DNA from: Methanobrevibacter sp. YE315
Lineage (GTDB): Archaea > Methanobacteriota > Methanobacteria > Methanobacteriales > Methanobacteriaceae
Assembly: GCF_001548675.1 (NCBI RefSeq)
Contig: NZ_CP010834.1
Coordinates: 1,771,501-1,835,500 of the forward strand
Length of the DNA stretch: 64,000 nt
Direction of reading: 5' to 3'
Every line of letters begins with the position of its first letter. The first letter of the stretch is position 1. Below the pieces are notes generated by a model. That model worked only from the letters and a program-made list of their open reading frames with translations, was not told where the DNA came from and ran no database searches. Positions 46,258 to 55,416 of this stretch are shown piece after piece. A program made the position numbers and the translations under genes.

Positions 46258-49200
46258 ATGGTGAAATTAAGTCCAAAACAAGAAAAAATTGTATACTATG
46301 ATGGTCCTAATCCATTAAGTGTTGAAGCAGGACCCGGTGCTGGAAAAACTAGAGTAATTATTGAAAGAGTAAAATATCTTTTAAATGAGAAAAAAGTTGC
46401 TCCTGAAAGTATGCTAGTAATCACTTTTACAAGAAAAGCAGCTGATGAACTTAAAGATAGGCTGTCAAAAGATGATATTGCAAAAAGTGACATTGATTTA
46501 ATGCAAATTTCAACCATCCACGGATTCTGTTCAAGAATCCTACAAGAAAGTGGAGCTATTGGTTTTGATGTTATTGATGATGATTTAAATGAGAAAAATA
46601 ACATGTTTATTTCAAAGCACCTGAAAGATTTAGGTTTTGTTGATGAATTTACTGTTAAACCACGTGATGTTAGAGATATTGTTAGAAAATATAATGAATA
46701 CACAACTTTTAAAGTTGATACAAGATGTTTAACTGAATACATTAAAGAAACTAGGCCAATGAGTGTTGAGTATCTTACTTTTGTAAAAAATTATATGGAA
46801 GAGAACGATGGAAAATTTCCATTTAATGAAATACATGATGATAAGGAGCTTAAAAAATCATATTATAATGCAAAATATTTAAAAATAGCTGAATCTTATC
46901 CTAAATATCTACAACTTCTTGAAGAAGAGAATTTGACTGATTTTTCTTTAATGCAAGTAAATACATTGAAACATTTAGAGTTAAATCCAAAAACTCAATT
47001 TACAAATGTTTTAATTGACGAGTTCCAGGATACTGACCCTGTACAGATGAAAATATTTGCCACATTAATGGAGAATGCAGATTCATTTATGGTAGTGGGA
47101 GATGTTGAACAAAGTATTTATGGATTTAGAGGTTCAATTGAAAACTACTTTAAGAAATTATATGACGATCACGGAGATAATGTTGAGAAAATGGATTTAT
47201 CAACCAATTATCGTTCAACTAATGAGATTATTGATTTTTCAGAAAAATATATTTACGACCAAAAGATTAAGCATTCCAGTAAAAGTGATGCTGATGGTGC
47301 GAGAAATGTTTCAAGAGATATTTACTATATGATAAGTGATGATAACAACTCAGAAGCAGAACAACTTGTTAGCTTAATTTTAAATTTAAAAAACACTAAT
47401 AAAATTGATGATTATTCTGAAATTGGAATTTTAGCCAGATCAGTTACAAGTGAAAATAACTGTATTAATCCATTAATTGAAAAACTTAAGGAAAATAATA
47501 TCCCATATCAAGTTAAAGGTAGAAGTGATTTACTTGAAAGAGATGAGATTAAATCAATATTAACTTTATTATATTACATTATCCAAGATGATGATGAACA
47601 TAGTCCTATTTTTAATGGTTGGGAACTTGATTGGTTAAATCTAAAAGCATTTACTGGTGAAAACTTCAATCAAACATTAGTTAACCTTTCCGATGAAACA
47701 AAAGACATTTTAAACTCTGTCCATGATAATTTTGAAGCAGAAGTTATTGCTACAGAAAAAGAAGTTTATTTAGAAATGACTGGTAAAAAAAGCAGAGTTT
47801 CTAAGTTTACAGGAGTACTAAATAGAGATGATGATATTAAAGCGGAAATATTTAGACGTGTTTCAAGACCTATGATAAATCATCAAAATCTCTTAAAATG
47901 GGGAGTTACAAATACTGATGATTTAACATTCTTTTATCTTTTGGAAAATATTAAAAATGACTACCTGAATGAAGATATTCCATGGGAAGAGAAACCAAGT
48001 ATTTTAAATTTATATCTGCAACTTCTAACAATTACTGATTATTTGGATGAAGAATTTATTAATGCTGATGAAAATAAACATCAAGTTGAAAATATTGCTC
48101 TTTTAAGCAATACATTATTTAATTATGAACAAGTTAGAAATCCTAAAGATTTAGCAGGTGCATTCTGGTTCTTATATCATAATATTGATGAATATGGTGC
48201 ATATGCTGAAGGTGAAGGGGTTCAAATAATGACAGTTCATAAATCTAAAGGTTTAGAATTCCCAGTCGTCATTGTCGCATCTTTAAGTGAGGGCAAGTTT
48301 CCAATGAAGTTTAAAGATCCTAATCCTCCAAGTGGTTATGCATTTATTGGTGGTAAAATAAGACCGGTTTATTATTCCCCGAATCCTTGTCTTGAATATA
48401 AACCATTTGGGAAAACATTAGATGAGAATGGTGTTTTAATTGATGAAAAGACACATGAACAAATGGCTCATGATGAAGAAGAAGAACGTATTGTTTATGT
48501 TGCAATAACAAGAGCAAAAGACACTTTAATCTTATCAAACATTTCTCCTGAGGGATCTGAGGATTTATTCGATAAAGCATTTAAATATCTTGATTCTAAT
48601 TTAGATATTAAAACTAAAAAACAATACTTTGACTTAGTTCCAAAGGGTAATGAAAAAATACAACATTTCATTGACTCCAATGATTATTGTAAACCGTTAA
48701 GAAATAATTTTGAAATCATTGAACCTACCGTGTGTGAAAAAGATGAAGTTGAAGAAGAACCCGTGCAATTAAGTTTCACATCTTTAATGAATTATCAAAC
48801 ATGTCCTTTAAAATATAGGCTTGCAAATGATTTTGGTCTTAAAACAACTGACACTCGCCGTATGAGTGATGGTATATTCATACATAAAGCATTTGAAGTA
48901 ATTAACAAACTCATTAAAGAAAATGACAATGTTTATATTGGTGATGAAAAGGTAATATCAACTGTAACTAATTTATTTAACAAATCTAAATTAGAAGAAA
49001 CTCCTAATGAAAATGATTCTCAGAAATTAGCTAGAATCACAGAAGATATTCTATATTACTACCACAACGAAGGAAAAGATTTAGAAATCATTGATTGTGA
49101 AGTTCCATTTTACATTAAAAAAGATAATTATAGTTTAAATGGAGTAATTGATTTAATATATAAAACCAAGGATGGAAAAATTGGAATTTTAGATTACAAA

Positions 49201-49608
49201 AACACTAAATCTGCTAACAAGTATCTTGAAAAGTATACCAAACAATTATATACCTATATTTTAGGGTTAAGTGATGAAAATCATAGATATGCTGGTTTAG
49301 ATATTGGGGAATTAAAAATTTATGCAATTAAATCCAAAGAAGCGAAACCTATTCCAATCAATCAAATTGAAATAGACGAACTTGCACAAGACATTAAAAC
49401 CACCGCTCAAAATATTGGAGATTGTAATTTTTCATCAGCAAAAGATAAACATTGTGATCAATGTCAATATGCCATGATTTGTAAAGGGAAAAAACCAGAT
49501 ATAAAATTACCTCCTAAACAAGAAAGTGGAGCCAAGTTTTGTTTTAATTGTGGAAATAAATTAGAGGCAGGTATGAAATTCTGTCCAGAGTGTGGTCAAA
49601 AATTATGA
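46258..49608 (+). CDS. UvrD-type helicase fused to RecB/AddB-type nuclease and zinc ribbon (operon gene 3)
   Basis: 1116 residues with GGGTGATT before the ATG. SF1A helicase: Walker A GPGAGKT near 25-31, TRKAADELK, LIDEFQDTDPVQ near 253, QSIYGFRGS, MTVHKSKGLEF near 660 and VAITRAKDTL near 745. The C-terminal nuclease starts SFTSLMNYQTCPLKYRL near 840, has GVIDLI...ILDYKN near 962-980 and CDQCQYAMIC near 1066, so four Cys could hold an Fe-S cluster as in AddB and Cas4. It ends in a Cys4 ribbon (CFNCG/CPECG). A single-chain DNA-end processing machine. Confidence 0.88.
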   Translation: MVKLSPKQEKIVYYDGPNPLSVEAGPGAGKTRVIIERVKYLLNEKKVAPESMLVITFTRKAADELKDRLSKDDIAKSDIDLMQISTIHGFCSRILQESGAIGFDVIDDDLNEKNNMFISKHLKDLGFVDEFTVKPRDVRDIVRKYNEYTTFKVDTRCLTEYIKETRPMSVEYLTFVKNYMEENDGKFPFNEIHDDKELKKSYYNAKYLKIAESYPKYLQLLEEENLTDFSLMQVNTLKHLELNPKTQFTNVLIDEFQDTDPVQMKIFATLMENADSFMVVGDVEQSIYGFRGSIENYFKKLYDDHGDNVEKMDLSTNYRSTNEIIDFSEKYIYDQKIKHSSKSDADGARNVSRDIYYMISDDNNSEAEQLVSLILNLKNTNKIDDYSEIGILARSVTSENNCINPLIEKLKENNIPYQVKGRSDLLERDEIKSILTLLYYIIQDDDEHSPIFNGWELDWLNLKAFTGENFNQTLVNLSDETKDILNSVHDNFEAEVIATEKEVYLEMTGKKSRVSKFTGVLNRDDDIKAEIFRRVSRPMINHQNLLKWGVTNTDDLTFFYLLENIKNDYLNEDIPWEEKPSILNLYLQLLTITDYLDEEFINADENKHQVENIALLSNTLFNYEQVRNPKDLAGAFWFLYHNIDEYGAYAEGEGVQIMTVHKSKGLEFPVVIVASLSEGKFPMKFKDPNPPSGYAFIGGKIRPVYYSPNPCLEYKPFGKTLDENGVLIDEKTHEQMAHDEEEERIVYVAITRAKDTLILSNISPEGSEDLFDKAFKYLDSNLDIKTKKQYFDLVPKGNEKIQHFIDSNDYCKPLRNNFEIIEPTVCEKDEVEEEPVQLSFTSLMNYQTCPLKYRLANDFGLKTTDTRRMSDGIFIHKAFEVINKLIKENDNVYIGDEKVISTVTNLFNKSKLEETPNENDSQKLARITEDILYYYHNEGKDLEIIDCEVPFYIKKDNYSLNGVIDLIYKTKDGKIGILDYKNTKSANKYLEKYTKQLYTYILGLSDENHRYAGLDIGELKIYAIKSKEAKPIPINQIEIDELAQDIKTTAQNIGDCNFSSAKDKHCDQCQYAMICKGKKPDIKLPPKQESGAKFCFNCGNKLEAGMKFCPECGQKL

Positions 49609-50954
49609 AATTCTGTTGGAGTTGCGGAGCAGAATTAAGGGGAACAAATCCCCAATTCTGCAGCGAATGTGGAATAAAATTAGATGATGGAAAACAAACA
49701 CCAACACCAACACGGACTGTTGGAGGAACAGGCAATGTTAATGTAACTATTACTAATAGTTTCCGAGAAGCTCAGAGATTATACCAAATTAATGAATATG
49801 AACTTGCATTAACATACATTGATGATGCAATTGAAGAAGATCCGGAAAACTACAATTATTATAATTTAAAGGCATTAATCTTAAAACAGTTGCATCGCTT
49901 TGATGAACATGCAAAAATGGTTGATAAATCATTAAAAATAAAAGAAAATCTTGAAGCAAGATACATGATTGCATTTGGATTGGCTATGGGTGAAGATAAA
50001 CTTGCTATTGAATTATATAGGGATGCTGAAAGCAATTATAATGGTAATGCCGAATATTATGCTAAATTGGCAAGCTTATATTACATAACCTCTGATTATA
50101 ATCAGGCGATTAAAGCAGCTGATAAATCATTGAGTATTGATTCTAATAATGGACTCGGACATTTTTATAAAGGTTGTGCAAATGCTGCTAAAGAAAATTT
50201 TAAAATATCAAATGAATCATTTGAACAAGCATTAAAATACTTAGACATATCAAGTGAAGAATATCCAGCAATTTACTTTTTTAGAACATATAACTTCATC
50301 GGAATGATGAATGAATTTTTGGAAAGAAATAATCAAAATATACTACCAATGCTTTCGCAAGCAGTAAAAGACTCACAAGAAGGATATAAAATATTTTCAG
50401 CACATTATAACAAGAATAAAGAATTCGTTTTCCTTAATTTTAGCCTTGATTTGATTCCATTAGTGTTAAATTACTTAGTTCAAAACAATTACTTCTTTGT
50501 AGATTTCCATACTGGATTTGGAATAAAAGTAGCACATAGTTTACAAGACATAACAGATGAATATGTAAAACTTAGAAGTCAAAACACAATTGTTTTAAAA
50601 ATGAAAGGTGACATTTACGGAAGATTAGGTTTTCATGATAAAGCAGTTGAATGCTTTGATGCAGTCCTAAAAACAAAAGATCCAGATTTCAGAGTATTAG
50701 GTTACAAAGGTCGTTCATTACTTGAACTAGGACGCATACAAGAAGCTGAAAATTGTTTAAAACAAATGTATATATTTTTAGAAGATGAAATTTCACGTGA
50801 CCCTAGAAATATCTATTTAATTCGTGAAAAGGCAGTAACATTGGCTCAATTGGGTAGAAAAAGAGACGCCTTAAAATGTTATGACGAAATCTTAAGAATT
50901 GATCCAACAGCCCCATTTGTGGAACAGGATAAAATAAATATTATGCGCCTTTAA
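49605..50954 (+). CDS. Zinc-ribbon plus TPR protein (operon gene 4)
   Basis: 449 residues. Its ATG overlaps the stop of the helicase gene (ATGA), so translation is coupled. A ribbon at 3-24 (CWSCGAEL...FCSECG) is followed by a Thr-rich linker and about ten TPR units (YELALTYIDDAIEEDPEN to ALKCYDEILRIDPTAP). Same plan as gene 1 of the operon, not close in sequence. Probably a scaffold or regulator of the helicase-nuclease. Confidence 0.78.
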   Translation: MKFCWSCGAELRGTNPQFCSECGIKLDDGKQTPTPTRTVGGTGNVNVTITNSFREAQRLYQINEYELALTYIDDAIEEDPENYNYYNLKALILKQLHRFDEHAKMVDKSLKIKENLEARYMIAFGLAMGEDKLAIELYRDAESNYNGNAEYYAKLASLYYITSDYNQAIKAADKSLSIDSNNGLGHFYKGCANAAKENFKISNESFEQALKYLDISSEEYPAIYFFRTYNFIGMMNEFLERNNQNILPMLSQAVKDSQEGYKIFSAHYNKNKEFVFLNFSLDLIPLVLNYLVQNNYFFVDFHTGFGIKVAHSLQDITDEYVKLRSQNTIVLKMKGDIYGRLGFHDKAVECFDAVLKTKDPDFRVLGYKGRSLLELGRIQEAENCLKQMYIFLEDEISRDPRNIYLIREKAVTLAQLGRKRDALKCYDEILRIDPTAPFVEQDKINIMRL

Positions 50955-51023
50955 TTATTTAATAGTAAATAATAATAGTTTAAATTGTCTGAATGTATTG
51001 TATCATCCAGAACTTAATCATTC

Positions 51024-51998
51024 CTAATAGCAATCACTCGCATAATAACTATCAACTGCACGTTCTACTAATTCCATTAAATAATATTTCACAGTTTCAT
51101 ACTCGTTTTGACCAATATAGTAAAAATTACCTGCTTCAAAAAAACCATCATCAATTATTCCTCGTCTTTTTAATTTGTCAGCAATATCAGATAATTCAAA
51201 ATTACCTAAATCAATGAAATAACTATTGCCAATTTTAATTTGATTATATCTACTTTCATCACCCATCATATCAATTTCAATTATTAATTTTTCTTGTGGA
51301 TTATCCCTTCCAAATAAATCAAATGCATTATAATCATAATGCATAACTACACCAAAAGCATAAGCCTTACCCTCTTTTAATACATATATTTGAGTATCAG
51401 GATCCAAATTATTAATTATTGTTTTAAATTCACCCACAGTAAAATCATATTTTCTTGACAAAGGCCTTGGAATTGATATTTCATTTGGAGTATTTGATTC
51501 ATTCCTAAAAGTGAGAGGTATTGAGCTACTTCTAAAGTTAGATCTTGAATTTCCTCTATTAAAATTATTTTCTTGATTAATTGATAAAAATATTTTTTTA
51601 GAATCATGAGACTTAAAAATATTTGTAACTTTATATTCCTTCCTATTTTGCTGAATATAAATTACAGAATTTGGATTAAAATTAAATTTAGTTAAATCTA
51701 AATGATTATACCCTTGGAAACTATCTATTATTGCAGGAGTGTTAGTATCATATTGTAAAATTTCAAAACCAAACTTTTTTTCAATAGCATTAACTTTATT
51801 ATAAAAATATTCATAATCTTCATTTGAAGATTGTTGACCTAATTCATACATTTCTTCAATATCATTAATTTCAAATCCTAATTGTAAACAAGTAATAAAA
51901 AGACTGCCCTTTTTTTCTAAAGTACTTAAAATAATATTCATAGGATTAATATAAACTTCACCTTCATTTATCACTCTTTCTTTGTCATTTAAAAACAT
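51024..51998 (-). CDS. Hypothetical cargo protein
   Basis: 324 residues with AGGTGAG upstream. Residues 1-90 are acidic and helical; 100-180 form a Ser/Asn-rich linker (NRGNSRSNFRSSS). The C-terminal 140 residues are an alpha/beta domain with FTVGEFKTIINNLDPDTQIYV and FGVVMHYDYN. No family recognised. It converges on the four-gene operon and may belong to the same cargo unit. Confidence 0.5.
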   Translation of the reverse strand: MFLNDKERVINEGEVYINPMNIILSTLEKKGSLFITCLQLGFEINDIEEMYELGQQSSNEDYEYFYNKVNAIEKKFGFEILQYDTNTPAIIDSFQGYNHLDLTKFNFNPNSVIYIQQNRKEYKVTNIFKSHDSKKIFLSINQENNFNRGNSRSNFRSSSIPLTFRNESNTPNEISIPRPLSRKYDFTVGEFKTIINNLDPDTQIYVLKEGKAYAFGVVMHYDYNAFDLFGRDNPQEKLIIEIDMMGDESRYNQIKIGNSYFIDLGNFELSDIADKLKRRGIIDDGFFEAGNFYYIGQNEYETVKYYLMELVERAVDSYYASDCY

Positions 51999-52161
51999 TG
52001 AAATCCCTTCTCACCTATGTTTATTGATTTGTAATTAAAACCAACATATTTATTAACAATATATTTACATTTTATTATTCTCAGATAATAAAAATTTCTA
52101 TGAAAATTGGCAAAATAATTAATTATTTGGATTAATTCAAACAGACATGCCCACGTTTTAA

Positions 52162-52243
52162 GCGAGCCAATTCGCCCAGGCCGACCCCACGCCGACCGAA
52201 GGGAGGCGTGTGTGGGAGGCCTGGGTGAATAGGATTGGCGAGC
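52162..52243. repeat. Large branched hairpin, first of the hairpin array
   Basis: GCCAAT (52166) pairs with ATTGGC (52234); CGCCCAGGCC (52173) with GGCCTGGGTG (52218, one G-T pair); CCCAC and GCC inside with GTGGG and GGC. It opens a GC-rich locus in AT-rich DNA. Confidence 0.75.
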
Positions 52244-52257
52244 ATATACTGTATGGA

Positions 52258-52283
52258 GGAACCGACCCTCGCCGGTCGGTTCC
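52258..52283. repeat. Hairpin type I, copy 1
   Basis: GGAACCGACC / GGTCGGTTCC, ten perfect pairs, loop CTCGCC. Same stem as 52557-52581 with a different loop. Confidence 0.85.
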
Positions 52284-52340
52284 GTAAGGCAAACAATGTA
52301 AAAACCATTTTTAAAATAATCAAGATTTTCATTATGTTCC

Positions 52341-52359
52341 GTCCGACCGAAGGTCGGAC
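52341..52359. repeat. Hairpin GTCCGACC-GAA-GGTCGGAC
   Basis: Eight perfect pairs, tri-loop. A weaker stem GCCTT/AAGGC over GAGCGAAGCGA follows at about 52364-52385. Confidence 0.8.
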
Positions 52360-52427
52360 TGGACGCCTTGAGCGAAGCGAAAGGCCAATACTATAGACCT
52401 AACAATAATAGCCATGTCAGGTTCCGA

Positions 52428-52452
52428 GGAACAGGGGCTTGTCCCCTGTTCC
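52428..52452. repeat. Hairpin type II (loop CTTGT), copy 1
   Basis: GGAACAGGGG / CCCCTGTTCC, ten perfect pairs. Flanked by TCCGA and by CGAGTTTATGGATTT, which recur at copy 2. Confidence 0.88.
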
Positions 52453-52491
52453 GAGTTTATGGATTTGAAAATATTAGTTTGTCGACTCCGA

Positions 52492-52516
52492 GGAATGGGG
52501 GCTTGTCCCCCATTCC
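52492..52516. repeat. Hairpin type II (loop CTTGT), copy 2
   Basis: GGAATGGGGG / CCCCCATTCC, ten perfect pairs. Relative to copy 1 two adjacent pairs have changed on both sides of the stem. Confidence 0.88.
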
Positions 52517-52556
52517 GAGTTCATGGATTTGGCATAGATGAATTTATCAAATTTAA

Positions 52557-52581
52557 GAACCGACCCTTTAGCGGTCGGTTC
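52557..52581. repeat. Hairpin type I, copy 2
   Basis: GAACCGACC / GGTCGGTTC, nine perfect pairs, loop CTTTAGC. Confidence 0.85.
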
Positions 52582-52632
52582 GTGGGTTAAGTTTTGTTAA
52601 CATCATTCGTCCTTGCATTGGCATTCGTGGGT

Positions 52633-52662
52633 AATTAAAGGGGGGCTTGTCCCCCCTTAATT
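52633..52662. repeat. Hairpin type II (loop CTTGT), copy 3
   Basis: AATTAA-A-GGGGGG / CCCCCC-TTAATT with one bulged A; same CTTGT loop as copies 1 and 2, new outer stem. Confidence 0.85.
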
Positions 52663-52690
52663 AGGCATTAAGGGTTTCAATGCAAGATTT

Positions 52691-52730
52691 TTAAGGGAGA
52701 GTGAAAACACACAAAACACTTCCCCCTTAA
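52691..52730. repeat. Last hairpin of the array
   Basis: TTAAGGG (52691) pairs with CCCTTAA (52724) and AGTG (52700) with CACT (52717), over an AC-rich loop. The remainder of 51999-52794 shows no gene. Confidence 0.65.
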
Positions 52731-52794
52731 TTATATAACGAGCGATTCAATGAAAGTATAGCTCCGGTGAAAAAGTAAGAAAACACCATCATAG

Positions 52795-53763
52795 CTATAT
52801 TCTAGTTCGGTTGAATCCCATATCCTTTAGAATTTTATTATATTCCTCACGTGTCGTGAAGGAAGGCGCATCCTCATCTCCAGTGCTGCCCGTAAATCCA
52901 GTTTCTTCTACATCACCAGAGTTTTCAGGATTTCTTCCTCCAGGAGTTGAACCATCATTACTAGCTTCAATTTTAATTCTTCTTTCAGCCAGTTTTTCCA
53001 TTAATTCCATATCAACATCACCAGATAATAGCTTATCAATTATCTCTTTATCCTGAGCGTTTTCATTATAATTAAAGTTATATTTAGTTTCGTACTCTTT
53101 TATTTTCCTTTCATTTTCAGCTTTTCTTAATTCAGATAATTCTTTTAGAATATCATCTTTAGAATCTATAAATTCCTTATTTTCTTCAATAGCTTTTTTA
53201 ATCTCATCATACTTCTTAGATTCTTCTTTCAAATTATTAATTTCATCCTGAAGCTTTCCAATCTCAGCATCCTTACCTTGCAGCTTTTCCAATAATAAAG
53301 TTGTAGCTACATTTGTATCTTTAGTAGGTGTTTGAGGTTGTGGCTGTGGAGCAGGCGGTTCAGGATTAGGATTTCCAGTTGCACTTCCATCACCAGCAAT
53401 ATCTGAATTTAACAAGGTAATTTTTCTTGGACTTTTAGTTACACCAACATCTATTAAGCTCATAGTATCAATTCCAAATGAATCTCCTTTATCTTTTAAT
53501 AAGACATCAACTTTAGGAGATAGACCTTTTCCTTCCATATCCAATTCGTCCGGAACTTCAATGAATAGCTTACCTTCTTCATATTCAATATTATTTCCAA
53601 TACCAACGTAGATATTGTCATGCTCTGAAGTTAGTGGAATTCCTCCACGGTAGTTTTCAGCTATTAGCTTAAGATCATCTTCAGTCCATTCAACAGGTTT
53701 GTCGAGTCTATCGTCCAGGTCGGAATAGTCATAGGATCCGACTTCAAAAAGTTCATGCCTCAT
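52795..53763 (-). CDS. Prohead protease/scaffold-like protein
   Basis: 322 residues from ATG 53763. The N-terminal 125 residues (VEWTEDDLKLIAENYRGGIPLTSEH...SFGIDTMSLIDVGVTKSPRKITLL) resemble the protease or protease-derived domain of Mu-like and tailed-virus prohead proteins. A Pro/Gln linker and a long coiled coil (155-260) typical of internal scaffolds follow. The gene is just downstream of the portal gene. I see a possible Ser/His pair but cannot confirm catalytic residues, so it may be scaffold only. Confidence 0.6.
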   Translation of the reverse strand: MRHELFEVGSYDYSDLDDRLDKPVEWTEDDLKLIAENYRGGIPLTSEHDNIYVGIGNNIEYEEGKLFIEVPDELDMEGKGLSPKVDVLLKDKGDSFGIDTMSLIDVGVTKSPRKITLLNSDIAGDGSATGNPNPEPPAPQPQPQTPTKDTNVATTLLLEKLQGKDAEIGKLQDEINNLKEESKKYDEIKKAIEENKEFIDSKDDILKELSELRKAENERKIKEYETKYNFNYNENAQDKEIIDKLLSGDVDMELMEKLAERRIKIEASNDGSTPGGRNPENSGDVEETGFTGSTGDEDAPSFTTREEYNKILKDMGFNRTRI

Positions 53764-53827
53764 TATTATCACATTTTTATTATATTATTTATTATATATT
53801 TTATTACTTATTTTATATAAATCTTTA

Positions 53828-55138
53828 TTATACTTCAACACCACTTTCAGTTACAATCCTTTCACCAACAGGCTGTTCCTCTTCAAAGTTACTTAGATAG
53901 TTCTTATAAATCTCATCACCTTCAGAAGACAGTTCCATAATGTATCTTAAAACATCATCTCTTGAATAGCTGAAATAAATATCTAAAGTTTCACTAATAC
54001 CCATTAACTCCAATTGCATATTCAATAGCTGATTGCAATACTTTAACACCCATTTCTGGTCGTTGGCCACATTAACAATAAACCCAGTGATAGCTGAATC
54101 GTTAATGTACTCGGCCACATTCTGATTAGACTTTTCATTACCTGCCTGAGACTGAGGAGTTACAAAAGTTCTTAAAATATTATTTCTAAAGATTTCAGTT
54201 TGCCTCGTATAGTCAGATTGGTAGTTGTTACCCCCTAAGATTTTAGATTCTATTCCAGGAGGCACAATAGCTACATTACTCCCAGCAGTAGTTCCATAAT
54301 CAGCATAAAGATTTTCCTTAGCAGTGGATGAAAGTTCAGTAATATAAGGCTGGCCATTCGCATCCATTGCAGGCTTAACTTCAATAATATTATCCTTATT
54401 AATTCTCTCTACTTGGTTTCTCTCCAAATTACATTTGTGATATATATCATCAAGGCAATTTAGGATAATACTTTGAGCTTCACAATAAATCTCATTATAC
54501 ATGAAGTTAATAACCTCTTCAGGTTCGTACTTGACCGTTAATGTTCCTTCTTCAACACTAACATAATTAGCGAACTCTTCAGGAGATCCCGCAACAACAT
54601 CTTCGGGCATCTTATGTAGATATAACTGTACTTCATTATCATCATTAAATTCTTTCTTTAATCCATAACCTTTAGCACCGATTTCCAAAAATATAGGTTT
54701 AATATATTTACCTATAGATTTATCCCAACGTTGCACAGGTTTAATTAGACCTTCCCCATCAACCATTCCACCTTGCAGAATATTTTTAGCAATTTGGCTG
54801 ATGTCAATTTTTCTTGCCCATAAGATTAAAGTTAATTTCTGCTCTTGAGATAACTTATTTTCCTTATCCACAAGAACCATATTAACATTAGCTTTATCAA
54901 TCCTATTTTTCAAAATTCCTGAAGTATAACCGTCAAGCTTTACAGCATAACGTGCATTAGCTATTGTCTTATTAATTACAGGTGGAAGTGCATCAGGCAA
55001 GTCAAGACCAGTATTTATCCCATCAGTTTTAGGCTGCCTTTCATCCTCCCCCCAATAGCTACGTTTTGTATTGTACTGCTCTACACGATTATTCAATAGT
55101 CTAGTTTTAATATAATCAGTAATTCCCATAATAATCAT
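53828..55138 (-). CDS. Portal protein
   Basis: 436 residues. The pattern of an alpha-helical wing, PPVINKTIANARYAVKLDGY, a GEGLIKPVQRWD strand region, a central helix ILNCLDDIYHKCN and VPPGIESKILGG...TRQTEIFRNNILRTFVTPQSQ is characteristic of SPP1/phi29-like portal proteins. It forms the dodecameric DNA entry ring. A TTTTATATAAAAAA box about 32 bases upstream suggests a leaderless transcript. Rightmost gene of the element. Confidence 0.78.
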   Translation of the reverse strand: MIIMGITDYIKTRLLNNRVEQYNTKRSYWGEDERQPKTDGINTGLDLPDALPPVINKTIANARYAVKLDGYTSGILKNRIDKANVNMVLVDKENKLSQEQKLTLILWARKIDISQIAKNILQGGMVDGEGLIKPVQRWDKSIGKYIKPIFLEIGAKGYGLKKEFNDDNEVQLYLHKMPEDVVAGSPEEFANYVSVEEGTLTVKYEPEEVINFMYNEIYCEAQSIILNCLDDIYHKCNLERNQVERINKDNIIEVKPAMDANGQPYITELSSTAKENLYADYGTTAGSNVAIVPPGIESKILGGNNYQSDYTRQTEIFRNNILRTFVTPQSQAGNEKSNQNVAEYINDSAITGFIVNVANDQKWVLKYCNQLLNMQLELMGISETLDIYFSYSRDDVLRYIMELSSEGDEIYKNYLSNFEEEQPVGERIVTESGVEV

Positions 55139-55348
55139 TCATATTTTTTATTATATTATTTATTATATTTTTTATATAAAATAAGTAATAAATTATTTGG
55201 TACATTATTTTAAAATAAATATTTTCGATTGGTAACTATACAAAACCAGTTCATTCGTTTTCATACGAACAATTGTAACATTTATTTGCCAAAAAGTTCA
55301 GATTATTAGTTGTAAAAATACAGCGAGAAAAGTAGTAACTATACAAAA

Positions 55349-55369
55349 ATTTATATACTTACAAAAAGT
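55349..55369 (+). repeat. Candidate right attachment repeat (attR)
   Basis: TTTATATACTTACAAAAAGT(A) matches 3949-3969 at 19 of 21 positions and is followed by TACTTACTG (near 55380) like that before the integrase. It overlaps the likely TATA box of the Hsp20-like gene, so integration would lie in that promoter. Confidence 0.35.
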
Positions 55370-55416
55370 AAATAAAACATACTTACTGATATTCATCAAG
55401 TAGGAGTGTGAAAAAT

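Noticed and set aside
52132-52332. 66-residue minus-strand open frame
   Set aside because: It runs straight through two GC-rich hairpins and has no ribosome binding site; a by-product of the hairpin array.
52258-52662. Possible CRISPR array
   Set aside because: Repeats are palindromic and differ in stem and spacing; no regular spacers and no cas genes.
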